From NCBI GenBank assembly GCA_963924555.1, contig OZ004587.1, forward strand, positions 3,720,001 to 3,784,000: a stretch of DNA of 64,000 nucleotides. Reading direction: 5' to 3'. Positions within the stretch are counted from its first letter, which is position 1. Each line of letters begins with the position of its first letter. The notes beneath the pieces were generated by a model, which saw only the letters and a program-made list of their open reading frames with translations, did no database searches and had not been told where the DNA came from. Position numbers and translations under genes: made by a program. The DNA is from Crambe crambe (lineage: Eukaryota; Porifera; Demospongiae; Poecilosclerida; Crambeidae). Of the stretch, positions 12,101 to 21,861 are shown piece by piece.

Positions 12101-13504
12101 TAACTTTTCAGCTGCTGTGTGCTTGTAGCTGTTTGAGCTATGGTAATGTGCTAGTTCCTAGATCAAGGCATGACAGACAGACAGATGTGTAAACCAAGAT
12201 GCAGGGCCAAACAAAGGTAAAAGCAGAATTTGGATTGAGCGATTGAACAGCTAAAATGTCTCGCCTAGAATGACTTCTCTATAAAATCTCTTCATTCTCA
12301 AACTGCAGTACATGATGCCAACAATCGATCGAGGCATGGCTGCTTTGGTGGTTGAGTTTTTCTGCAATGGTAGTGTTTTAGAGAGTCTCGTTTGCCCTCA
12401 AAGTAGAGTAGGAAGAGGTGAAACTGTTGCAGCATCTCATAGTCTGTGCAACTACTCACCTCATTAATTAACTAATGCCATAAATTCTTTATATGTGTAT
12501 GTAATTTTTGTGACTCAAATTGCAATTTACTTTCAAGAGTGCTCTGCAATCTTTTCTTTCGTTTTTTAATTATTAATTTTTTGAGATCAAGTAATATTCT
12601 AATAGAAAATATTTAGCTACATATAATGCTTGTGTAAGCCACTTATTAATACCCAGCCACAACAATCAATTCATGTGTATCATTATGTATAAATTATGCA
12701 GCTTCCAAAGACATCAGACCAGTTCTTGAAGGATGATAAGTACAAGAGGTGAGCATAAATTAATATTTTGGTTGGTCATGACTTAATATCTTGTTAATGT
12801 GAGGAAGTTTGGTATGCTTGTATTTATAAAAGTAGAATAATGGCTTAATATTGACCGGTGATGATGGAGAGGTTTTTCTGGTGTAGTAGCATATTTTTTT
12901 TCTTGGTATGTAATTAATTTTCAAGTGGAATCGCATACCAAATAGAAAATGATAATGCTGTTTTCTTCTTGCATGACTGTACAACTGCAAATGTGTTAGA
13001 GCCATGCCGGCAGTGTTTCCAACTAGAGGTCATGATTGTGAAAAATTAGGTCTTCTAGTCTAGTTGGAAATCCACAGGAATATCTGTACACTCACCATGT
13101 ACATTTTCTGGGGATATTAGGCGTTTTATAATAAGTGTTGGTCTACTAGAGAGCACTGTTATGCTTCATCATCCCCTTCCTGCACAAAATATAAATTAGA
13201 GGCATCCTTTGATTTCATCAGCATCACTGTCAATTTTATGTCTCTACTTCTTTTTCCCTGGGGAGAACCCTGTATCCAATTGTTAAGCCCTTGACTATAG
13301 TAAGAAAATTACATGCAAAAGTAGACCTGTATGGGAAGTGAAATGACCATAAAAATGTATTATTCCCTTGATTGTAACATCATCGAATAAGTTCCTCAAA
13401 ATGTTGAATGTTGAATGTATACCTGAGTATGAATGAATTTTAACATACATTTTTTTTTTTTTTGTAGTGGTCTGGCTACTAATAAGAAATCATCTTCAAG
13501 GTAG
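1080..13504 (+). CDS. Single-pass receptor: Cys-rich and FN3-like ectodomain, tandem-repeat cytoplasmic tail
   Basis: Eight exons join with fully consistent phases: 1080-1182, 1419-1685, 2043-2372, 8330-9871, 10029-10211, 10368-10456, 12702-12748 and 13468-13504, giving 865 residues. Exon 1 encodes a signal peptide (hydrophobic core SAFVVLSMVIL). Exon 2 is a Cys-rich module with about nine Cys. Exon 3 resembles a fibronectin type III domain followed by a Ser/Thr-rich stalk. Exon 4 opens with a membrane helix (VIVIIPAIVIAVVVIVAV), a basic stop-transfer KKNKKRGR, and then about 20 acidic repeats. The last four exons give a short basic/polar tail. It is therefore a type I surface protein; ligand and signalling partner are unknown. 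The intron 2373-8329 is unusually long because of inserted repeats. An alternative end using AG at 10768 would give a tail ending WKTT. The start was chosen for its signal peptide; the last two exons are small and less certain than exons 1-6. Confidence 0.75.
3186..3440. mobile_element. Old copy of the inverted-repeat element also seen at 52061-52310
   Basis: Both halves carry diverged versions of the same arm: gatggaaatgggatcgatca near 3213 and, inverted, agattgattccatttccatc near 3343, each beside a version of the tatatcTAGCCAACAATCC / ggattgttggctggata motif. The right arm continues into tttttgagcaatggtcgtcc and a T-run, matching the 52-kb copy. It lies inside the long intron of the receptor gene. 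Confidence 0.7.
4310..4530. repeat. Degenerate tandem repeat
   Basis: Several imperfect copies of a 30-60 bp motif containing gtaggcagttctggagatag, actggtgccagtga and ggttactctgtaggc. The motif does not keep an open frame across copies and lies in a receptor intron. Confidence 0.6.
4630..4900. repeat. Degenerate tandem repeat with a 'cagacttgtcacaagatg' motif
   Basis: At least four copies of ggtcagacttgtcacaagat (some with cac or tat changes) alternate with aatgggtaatggtgataagt-type spacers. Unit length is about 60-75 bp. Intronic, no coding sign. Confidence 0.65.
5334..5734. mobile_element. Near-perfect 400-bp palindromic element (foldback/MITE)
   Basis: The left arm begins acaagtgagagtaaaaacat and the right arm ends with its reverse complement (atgtttttactctcacttgt). 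The arms are about 190 bp each and run almost to a short centre at about 5521-5547, so the element could fold into one long hairpin. Each arm itself contains two copies of a gtgatgtaggg / gctctgctaactgtca motif. The terminal 30 bases are close to those of the element at 26720-26980, which defines a family. It is in the long receptor intron and has no coding capacity. Confidence 0.85.
6081..6160. repeat. (ATT)n microsatellite
   Basis: About 25 ATT/TAT triplets with one interruption near 6137. It creates spurious poly-Tyr and poly-Ile reading frames on both strands. Confidence 0.95.
7289..7632. repeat. Two poly-C runs in the receptor intron
   Basis: C-runs at about 7289-7311 (one T interruption) and 7609-7632. 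Their exact lengths may reflect assembly limits. Confidence 0.85.
7644..7849. mobile_element. Inverted-repeat element of about 206 bp
   Basis: The left arm begins gacctgacatgacctcagta and the right arm ends with tactgagatcatgtcaggtc. Inner arms share a long block with cttaggaggcctttgatact and its inverse near 7788-7810. The loop is about 65 bp. Intronic, non-coding, and probably a small non-autonomous DNA transposon. Confidence 0.75.
8461..9860 (+). repeat. Coding minisatellite, 69-bp unit, about 20 copies
   Basis: In-frame 69-bp units encode 23 residues of the form KES(D/G)A(C/Y)LSD(P/L)VK followed by (E/A/V)KDDDEADSAL. Two alternating types, DACLSDP and GAYLSDL, form a higher-order pattern; a three-unit block of about 207 bp occurs twice in a row near 8840-9240 almost unchanged. 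A few units lose one Asp codon or gain one (DDDDE), always keeping the frame. High identity between copies points to recent homogenisation or expansion. Each unit has acidic runs and Ser residues followed by acidic residues, resembling casein kinase 2 sites, so the tail may be an extended phosphorylated spacer (inference). Confidence 0.92.
10610..12180. repeat. Repeat-rich intron with direct and inverted copies
   Basis: The sequence gtgcattatatggagtatag occurs at about 10940 and 11057, each followed by ccatatagtattac. A block with gtgcttgtagctgttt and cctagatcaaggcatgac occurs at about 11000-11056 and again at 12120-12173. ttttaagggggctccgacat near 11150 is inverted near 12072-12092. Part of this block (10610-11100) also occurs inverted at about 27990-28140. 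The stretch 11440-11740 is GC-richer with short open frames but no supported exon. Confidence 0.65.
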
Positions 13505-14035
13505 CGGGCTTTTTCTTATTAAAACTGACAAAACTTGCTGTCTTAGTCTTTTGTATCTTTAGTATCCATTGCATGTACCTGAGATTAGCTCTAATTATTA
13601 GTTTTTAAAAAATGATATTATTTTTATATAATTATTATATTTCTACTTTCATCCCAACATTATTATTATCAAGAGAAGAAGCAAAAATACAACAACAAAA
13701 TGACATGTTTTAGACATCGAACTGCTACCACAAACCCTTTACCTTCACCAGTGCTTTTGCTTGTGCTTGTGCAATCATTGACCCCTTACCGATAATGACT
13801 TCTATGCAGTACACCGAGTGAAAGACTACGTTATCACTGGCAGACACACAGCTATAGACAAGACAGACTTACAGCTTTGAAGCAGCCATCTTGTGCTATG
13901 TGAGATCAAAGGATTTTTAAAAAATACCGTATGCTTTTAACTGCATTTCTGTGCCTTTTCCTAAGTACTATTATGTTCTCATGGTCTGGCTTGACAGGTG
14001 TGGGGGTTTATGCCATAACTGAGTAGGTAGCGTCA

Positions 14036-15147
14036 TTAGCTACTTAATTTCTCAACCTCTGTTTATACAAATATTTATGTTGAAGGTCACTCTTTGATTT
14101 ACTAATACTTGATTTCCCAATTAACTAAAATGCAGCAATGTTATGAATAACACAAGGACCTTCAATAGCTTATATTGTATATCTTCAAGTTTGTGAGATG
14201 TTTATACCATTAGATGTACCAGCCGGAGTCAAATCATGAATCTCCTCATATATAGCCTGCATATGCAAATAATACCTGCTATGAATTATTTACACACTGT
14301 TGCAGTTTTTAATGTTTATATTATAAGGATTCACCATCATGTTTATGTGGTCCACCTGTTTACACAGATCTAGTCACAAAATTGGGAAAATTTCATAATT
14401 CATGTTTACAATGTTAAGTTGTTATAGTGTACTTGTAACACTATTGAATAATGACCATGAAAAAATTTTTTTAACAATGAAATTTTCCAATTTGTATTGT
14501 GTGTCATGAATAAAGTTGTCTTATTAGTGTGACTGGGCCAATTAGTGGTATAAGTGTAATTATACTTACCTTTTCCCAGAGAGAGTCTTTGGTTGTGGAG
14601 TATGCCATGTTTTTTGTGGTGTGAAGGAAAGGAGGATTGATGTGATGTGATGAGGAAACTTTGGAGTGTATCTGTTATAAAAAGGACCTGATTAATTCTA
14701 TAGGGTAGCCTTGATCCCACTCATAATCATTGTTCATTTATCAAGATTTCAGTCCTGCCCTGAGATACAGTCTTACCCTGCTCAAGATATGTAATAGAAA
14801 GTTCTGCTCTAAGTTATTTGAGAGGATCCACTCTATACATACAGTAAGCAGAATACTCGGTTCATGTAAGTGGTAGCTGTTTTTCACCATAAGAATACTA
14901 AAAGCTTACATCTTTGTTGAGGAAATGCTTGGCTGTAGAATATGCTTCATTTGAGTGTGTGAATGGATCAGTGATTGTATGTTGATGTGATGAAGGAATC
15001 ACTTTATCTGGCTCTTCATACTCAACCTAGAGAGATTCAGAACATAATGACTATAATAATATATAAATAGGGACTGTTATTCTTCTGAAGTTGACTGTTA
15101 TTATAAACTGCAAGTAGTTCACCTCTTTCAAATTCATCAATTTTCCT

Positions 15148-15182
<35 letters not shown>

Positions 15183-17235
15183 AAGAATTTTGCATATAGA
15201 TTTTTCAAAGAATGAAACATATGAAACAACACACCATGTGCACAAACAATACATTATGCTGTACAGATGCACTATAATTCTAGAAGTATACACACAAAAT
15301 TAATGATAGGGAAGAGTACATGAGAGAGGGGACTTACTTTTCTTCTTGTAACACAGCCAGCAACAACAGACCACTGGCAGCAGTGTGAATAACATCACTA
15401 TACCAGTTGATAATAAGTTTTCTTTGCTGTCATACATTACTAAGGTAGTTTACCTGCTGTTAGTGCTCCCAAAGAACTAACAATTGGAATAATGAAGGAT
15501 ATTTCTGTTTCTGTATGATTAATGGATGAGGAAATTAGTCACTAATGAGACAATAATAGATACTCAGATATTCTATCATGGATACATTGAACAAATGCTG
15601 GTATAATTTACACTCAGCTAGATACAGAGCTAACCACTTGCAGTATCCTCTGGTAACTTCTGTGTTGTGATCGTACTTTTAGGATTGACTTCTCTTCTTT
15701 TGTCTATGATATACCCTACTATTGAACTTGAAGAGAAATCATACTCCAAAGTTGTGATGTATATAGTGTAGTTAGTAGAAGGATGAAGACAGGTACAATT
15801 TTCATTGTTTAGAATAAGCAGTTTTAATCCGATCTCTGTGTCATTAACATTGCAATGGCAAGTATCACTTTTGTTATCGCCATGAATAATGAAAACACTT
15901 AAATCTGCAGGGTCATGGGGGCAGAAAGTCCACTCCTACAAAAACAGGAAAAATTACACTATGGTGGAATGGTAAATGATAAGTGGGAAGGAAACTGAAG
16001 CTTACCATGGATAAAATGATTTGGACTTGAGATTCCCATATCTTAATTCTTGCATCAAAAAGTTCTAAACTGTATTCTTATACCAGACATGTAAAATATA
16101 AATATTATAGCATTCTTCACAGTAATCAAAATTACTGCTATGAACCTACTAGCTATGAAAGAGCTAATTGGAAAGTGGCCAAAATCAGCCCTACACCTAT
16201 TCCTGAGGCTATAACCTGGGGATGTCGCATCTATTTACTATCACTTACCATTAAGATACGTGGCATTGATCAAGTCACTTGGAGCTCCCAGACCTACTAT
16301 ATTTCTTGGTGTAATTCTGAACTGATATGAATGTGTAGGCATTGGATCCTGAGTCAGTAAGATATATTGAGGTGTTGTAATAGAACAGTATCTTTCAGAA
16401 TCATGCAGTTGGACCATCTCTCCCTCACTTATATTGTACACCTCAATGCAAAACATCATGTCTGGATCAATATTTGAGATGTTGAAGGAAAATGGAGGCT
16501 TCCAGGTGAGGCTAATGGATGAGCAATTTACCGAGACGTTCACTTCTTTCACTTCATCCAATACTCCTATTATCAATAGGGAACCTTAATATTATAAGTA
16601 AAACTAGCCAGTGTAGCTTGTAATAGCCAGGTCTAAACACCTTCATGCAATCTATTAGCTATAACCAGCAGGTGATCCCTTTGATTCTGAGCTGTAACAA
16701 TTTATTCAAGTTAGTGACTGAATTCTTATAATGTATGTATTAAACAACTATTATCCTCCTGAGCCATCTCTTTTCTAAAATTCTGGCTACAGGCCTGTTG
16801 ATTAGCTACTTCACTTTCCTTGTATCTGAAGTGTGTGCAAGACACCGAGAAGGTTAGGATCATTTATGTCCAAGATGTTGACTCTCTCACACCGAATGAT
16901 GGAGTTATTACGACCCGCAGTGCAGTTCAGATGAAGGACTAAGTCTCGTCTACTAATAGAAACACCCTCAGTTGTACGAAGCAATTGGACATTGTTGAGT
17001 GTCCACTTAATTCCATAGAGACTGTGAGGGTCATCTGGTGGTTCTGGGTCTAACAGACAAGTGAACTCTGCCATCTAATGTAGACCACAAATAACCTGTA
17101 CAGCTGTGGAAAATGGTTTTTAGTATTATAATTATCATCATATGGCCACAATCATGATCATGAGTAGTCACCTCCTCTCTGAATGCTAAAGCTGGCTAGT
17201 AGCAGGCTAATAAGAACACATCTTTCTCTTGCCAT
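14036..17235 (-). CDS. Single-pass receptor with Ig/FN3-like ectodomain and tyrosine-containing tail
   Basis: Eleven minus-strand exons give an unbroken 473-residue frame: 17172-17235, 16819-17067, 16249-16566, 16006-16076, 15635-15935, 15454-15510, 15338-15421, 14910-15013, 14571/0-14671, 14208-14256 and 14036-14058. Exon 1 is a signal peptide (CVLISLLLASFS). Exon 2 is an Ig/FN-like module with Cys at FTCL, LNCTAG and IRCERV. Exon 3 is a clear FN3 domain (LTWKPPF near its start, SYQFRITPRNIVGLGAPS near its end). Exons 4-5 form a third domain. Exon 7 holds the membrane helix (GIVMLFTLLPVVCCCWLC) followed by YKKK. The tail has a duplicated AYST(A/T)K motif in exons 8 and 9 and IYEEI in exon 10. 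The exon 2 donor reads CAAG/GAAAGT instead of GT. The last two exons are short and less certain. Ligand unknown; a cell-surface recognition role is inference. Confidence 0.7.
15150..15181. repeat. Poly-G run in the minus-strand receptor intron
   Basis: About 32 consecutive G on the plus strand (a C-run in the transcribed sense), between exons 7 and 8 of the minus-strand receptor. Length may be approximate. Confidence 0.9.
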
Positions 17236-17371
17236 CTTGCACGCAAGTGACCTGCAGCGTAATTGCAATACTTTAGGGAATTTCCAATTATTTGAATTTC
17301 CCGCCATATGCGCGCGATGACATTTGCTTTATACAATTGACGACCCATTACCACTTTGCATTGTTGATGTG
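17236..17371. promoter_or_regulatory. Short bidirectional promoter region
   Basis: Only 136 bp separate the start codon of the minus-strand receptor (17235) from that of the plus-strand Death-domain protein (17372). The segment must hold both 5' leaders unless one gene starts elsewhere. It contains a CpG-bearing stretch (catatgcgcgcgatgaca) and no obvious TATA box on either side. Co-regulation of the two genes is inferred from geometry alone. Confidence 0.6.
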
Positions 17372-20300
17372 ATGGAAGTAGCTGTAGAGCATGATGGAGA
17401 GTCCTCTTTGTCACAGAAATCTTCTTTGCAGGAAATTAGTGATTTGGTCCCACCTTCAATGCTGTACCAAAAGCTAACAGACCATCAGTTGTTGGAAATT
17501 TCTAAACTTGTCGATCGAGATTTCGAGCTTTTTGCTGTTCCATTTGGACTAGATCGTCCAGATATAACCAATATACGGTGCAACTATCCAGAAAAAAATG
17601 AACTGCGACTCTACCATGTGTTACTTAAATGGAAGCAGAAGTTTGGTGATGGAGCAACATTACACTCCTTGGTTCAAATTGCATGGGAGCAAGAATGGAT
17701 AGAGTTTGCTCAGTCAGCTTGCCTTATAGCAAGAAAAATCCATGGACAAAGAGAAAAAGTTATGTATGAACAAGAAGAAATGATAAAAGGTATCATTATT
17801 ATAATCATTAAGGTAAAGCAGGGCTATTTCGAATGGCGGGGCTATTCTGTAGGGTCAAATATTTTCAAAATGCCACGAGCTTACGAACTCTATTTTGAAA
17901 GATATATTCTACTATTATAGTAGATTATATCCTCCAACATTGAGCTCAGAAGTCTCAGTAGTTTCAGAAATATTTGAACCTACGGAATACCGTTCGAAAT
18001 AGCCCCTCTTTACCTTATTGCTTTATAGAGATCTTGACACAAATTAAAATTAATGTGCTTCACTCCACCTCTCTTTCCCAAAGACTAAAGATGATGCTAG
18101 TTAGGTACTGAATGAAATTCAGGTGGAAGGTCTCCTCTGGTTTTAAGTCTAAATTAGTGCTTGCCCACCCCCCTAGTAGACACACAGAATTTTGACTCTG
18201 AATAGCACATTCCAAACAGGGATTTATGCATGGGGGAGGGGAAAGGGCTGGAGATATATATCCCACTTTGAAGGTCAGACCTCTGACTTCTTCATAGAAG
18301 TGATAGTTGAGAATTAGTATGATTGACACTCCCATCGTTTAGAAATGTTCCAAATTAATGATGATAAAAATTAATGTACCACACGATAAAGTGTATAGGG
18401 GATTTAGAAAGGAGGGATTTCATCAGGTATGTAAATTCTGATAGGTCCTGCCTGATTCCTGACTTTTAGGATGGCTGAATGTATGCCCAAACACGTGCAC
18501 CAGGATCATTCATGTAGCAAAAATAAGCACTGGTTTCACTAGACTATAGGTTTCACATAATTATAGCCTCGTCCCCCCAGGCCCTCTTTTTAGTTATGAA
18601 TGTGGAGGGCCTGGTATGTGAAGTCACAGGAGATAGACTTAATTGGGCGTGGGCGGTGCATGAGAGCATTATGACCATGCCCACGCATTTGGGCTATGGA
18701 CTGGAACGACTACAGGATCGACCTAAAGTCACCAGGTGTTCAGAAGAACTTCTGCTGTTTCGCTACAACAAAAAGACCAATTTGCTATGGCTATACAACC
18801 AAGGACTTACTAAAACTTGTGAAGAATTTTGAGGCCGATCTATTTATAAATCCAGCTAAGCCTAAATCTAGACTACTTGATAGCTTTACTATCTAATGAT
18901 AGGCATACTATCTGGTGCTAGGCTAGCAAAACTCTAATTCAGTGGCAGCTCAATAGCTCAACGCCTCTTCTTTCTTAGGCCTGGCCAGGCCATGTGCTAG
19001 TGTGTGGTCGTAGCACTGATTCGTCATGGTGACGTATGCTATGGGAATGTGTTTCCTTGGACACACCCATGCTATGGGGTTTTGCGACATTTTCGCATAC
19101 CAGGCCCTCCACAATCATAATTAAAAAGGAGGTCTGGGGATGAGGATATTTCACATACACATATGTAGCCCCGAAAAAAAAAAAAAAAAAAGGCCTGGGA
19201 ACAAGGCTAACACATATGTAACTCCACACTTCCTTGTAGCAATGTCTATTATAGTTTCCTAGGTTACATACAACATGCAGGGACTCACTGTAGTCCATAG
19301 CTTGATAGAATACGACTCAAAATTGTAGTTCAGTAGATATGACCTAGCATTTGGATGATTGTTTCCTATTATCATTATTCAGGAGATATTGTAGCAGTTT
19401 GTGTACTGCTTCTGATGTTACTCTATAACTTCTGGAATGGACATGTAAATGGTTATTCAAGAGGTTTGCCTATGAGAGTCAAAGATAGCATATTTGGGCG
19501 TGACCAGCATATTCAAGATATCATTAACCTTTTAAGTTTTGACAGGGAAGAGTTGCGTATTGTGAGCATCACTGGTTCACCAGGATTTGGCAAGTCAACT
19601 ATAGCTATGATTGTGGGGCATCAGTTAATTTATCAAGGGATAAATGTGTACTACGTTTCTCTGAATGAGTTGACTTCGATTGATGATCTTGTAAGGGAGT
19701 TGTATTCATATCGTCTTGAAGGAGGACAGCCTACTATTCGAGATGTACTTGACAGTAAAGATCGGCTGTCAAGTGTCAAAACTGAACTCTCTCCCAGGCA
19801 CTTGTCCAAGTGGGGTGAAACACTGCAAGAAAACACTGTGTTGATCATTGATAATAGTGACACCTGGTTGAATCCTGAGGAACAAAAAATGGAGTTTAAA
19901 AAGGTGGTGAAATTTTTACGTGATTCATCCATGCATTTGAAACTTTTAGTTACCAGTCGACAACGATTTCTACAGCTAGGACTAGACTTTCATCTCTATC
20001 CTCGTCTGAGCAAATTAGATGAAAAAGCAGCATATAGGGTCATTAAAAGCATCATACCCGAAGCTAACATGTCTTTGTGTGAGAAAATCTCTGCACTTTC
20101 AGGTAATGTTCCTTTAGCACTGCAGTTGGTAAGTAGCCTGTTGAAGCAGAAGACTGATGAATATGTGATGAAGGAGTTGAGGGACAGTCTTCTCTTTGAT
20201 CATGAGGATCTACAGGACTTGGACAGTGAAGAACGCATCAATGATACTATACACATATCTGTTCAGTACCTTCGTGAAGACTTACAGAGGGCAGCAGAAT

Positions 20301-21031
20301 ACTTGTCTCTTTTTCCTGGCTCTTTTACTTCTGAGTCTGCATGTTTCATACTAAAGTCCATATTTGAATCATTTACTGATATCTACTGTCGAAATGGGTT
20401 AGAAAAGCTTGTAAAGTATTCCCTGCTTGAAATTGGAGATGACCGTTTTTTCTATCACTCATTGCTAAGAAAGTTTTTCTTGCAAGTAGGCAACATTAAA
20501 GACTCAAAGACCTTCCACATTTCTTTCAATAAGTATTTCATTAAACTTTTGTTAAGAATATTAAATTCTCCATCCAGTGATATGGATGCTGCTGAAATTT
20601 TCAACTTGGAAAGACATAATATTCAGCAAATGTTAAGCAGTCTCATTGAGTTTGGCAACCATCACCAGATGATCGAGCTGGCATACGGTGTGCATTCAGT
20701 TATCCACGACAAGGACTTGTACAATCCATTCTCAACTAATGAAGCCATTGAATTAATAGGTACTGAAATTAGCTATTTGGTAACGAATTGTCAAAGTATG
20801 TTGGAGTCTTCTAGTTCGGAATATGTGAGGGTTTATGTCTTTCTAGTAAGTGACCTTTTGGAAATGCATGATGGTATTTCTTCATACCATCAACTCCTTA
20901 GCAGAAGGAGTGACAATATGAGTAAGTGCATTCAGAGCATCTCCTTTGAAGATCTAAGTCACCAGTATAATGAATTACAGTTTAAAGTAGTGAAGAAGAT
21001 ATTTCTTCTTTCAGACTTGCCCATGAAGTGA
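17372..21031 (+). CDS. Death domain - membrane helix - NB-ARC STAND NTPase
   Basis: Exons 17372-17789 and 19383-21031 join in phase 1 (AAA G / GA GAT) to give 688 residues. The first exon is a Death domain (about residues 30-120), with LLKWKQKFGDGATLHSLVQ resembling the late helices of the fold. The second exon opens with a hydrophobic segment (IVAVCVLLLMLLYNFW, about 142-157), then a STAND/NB-ARC module: P-loop GSPGFGKST (about 204-212), Walker B VLIIDNSD, KLLVTSRQ, GNVPLALQL and an MHD-like YHSLLRKF. After the winged-helix part (LFPGSF) it ends with no long repeat region, so it is shorter than its neighbour. Such proteins oligomerise on ligand sensing and recruit Death-domain partners. An AATAAA follows at 21082. 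The intron holds an inverted-repeat element. A helix between Death and NB-ARC domains is unusual; a buried hydrophobic linker is the alternative. Confidence 0.8.
18567..19145. mobile_element. Inverted-repeat element of about 580 bp inside the Death/NB-ARC intron
   Basis: The left end (cctcgtccccccaggccctc, then ttagttatgaatgtggaggg and cctggtatgtgaa) is matched inverted at 19093-19145 (cataccaggccctccacaat ... ggtctggggatgagg). Arms are about 55 bp. The motif family (ccaggcc near the tip, catacCAGGCCCT inside) resembles the nested elements at 29-30.6 kb. Short open frames inside show no domain. Confidence 0.8.
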
Positions 21032-21861
21032 AATTTTTTCCTAGCATGTTGGAAAATAAGTGATCAAGTGTAGTCACACTTAATAAACCTGATCAGATGA
21101 GCAATTACTTGCAACCTGAGTCTGAACAAGTGGCGGATTTCAGTATACAGACTAATTCAAACGTGTGTTTGCTGTTATTGTTTACTGTCGTTCCTATTGC
21201 TCTGCATAGCATGGTCTTTATTTTCACTGATTATATGACTGATAAATCACTATTCTTGTCTACCAGCTGCGTGTGTATGTAGGTGCGCCAATAAAAAAAA
21301 GTGGATAGCTGTAGATTTCTGCTTGGGAGGGTCATTGGTCATGAATCAATGTGTTGATCTAGTCTTTCCACACATAATCTATTATGTAGAATTGATGGGC
21401 ATGTTTGTAGCTCATGCTAAAGAAGTGGGGTTATTTATTACGATACTACTAGTAGTTTCTCATCCTGAATCCCTTACTTCCACCCACAAGTTATTCAGTT
21501 CTCATGCATTGTGTATTATTATGCTCAGTAGGTTGTTGATTGTTGTTTTGTGCGGTTTTGTGAATGAAGGTTTTAGTTTTAGTTTAATCTAAGGAATTAG
21601 CTTGGCTATTATTATGCTAAAAGTTGACCTTTATTTTATTGTGCATGTATTACCCACCTATAGTGGGTCAATAAGCTCTTAGCTATGTGCCTGCCAACAT
21701 GCATAAAAATAATAGATGATGAGAAACAACTGGAGTGGCATATGACATAAACTCAGCTATGTAAGGGAATGGTCATTTGTGGCTAAAATCCAGACTAATT
21801 AATGACTTATCGGTCATGAAGGTGTCAACTTCATTGCTAACTTTACCTCTCTTTTCCATAG
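21032..21861 (+). other. Spacer between the two NB-ARC exons, with possible remnant coding
   Basis: Contains the polyadenylation signal AATAAA (21082-21087) of the first unit. A 61-residue open frame (21097-21282) with a hydrophobic run (VCLLLLFTVVPIALHSMVFIF) resembles in character, though not in clear sequence, the C-terminal membrane segment of the second unit, so it may be a decayed tail. No second Death-domain exon is visible here. Confidence 0.45.

Noticed and set aside
17075..17110. Receptor exon 2 starting at acceptor ttccacag, which would place a stop codon just before its first Met
   Set aside because: A better acceptor (atggcag at 17068) fits the phase of exon 1 exactly and removes the stop, so a nonsense mutation is not needed.
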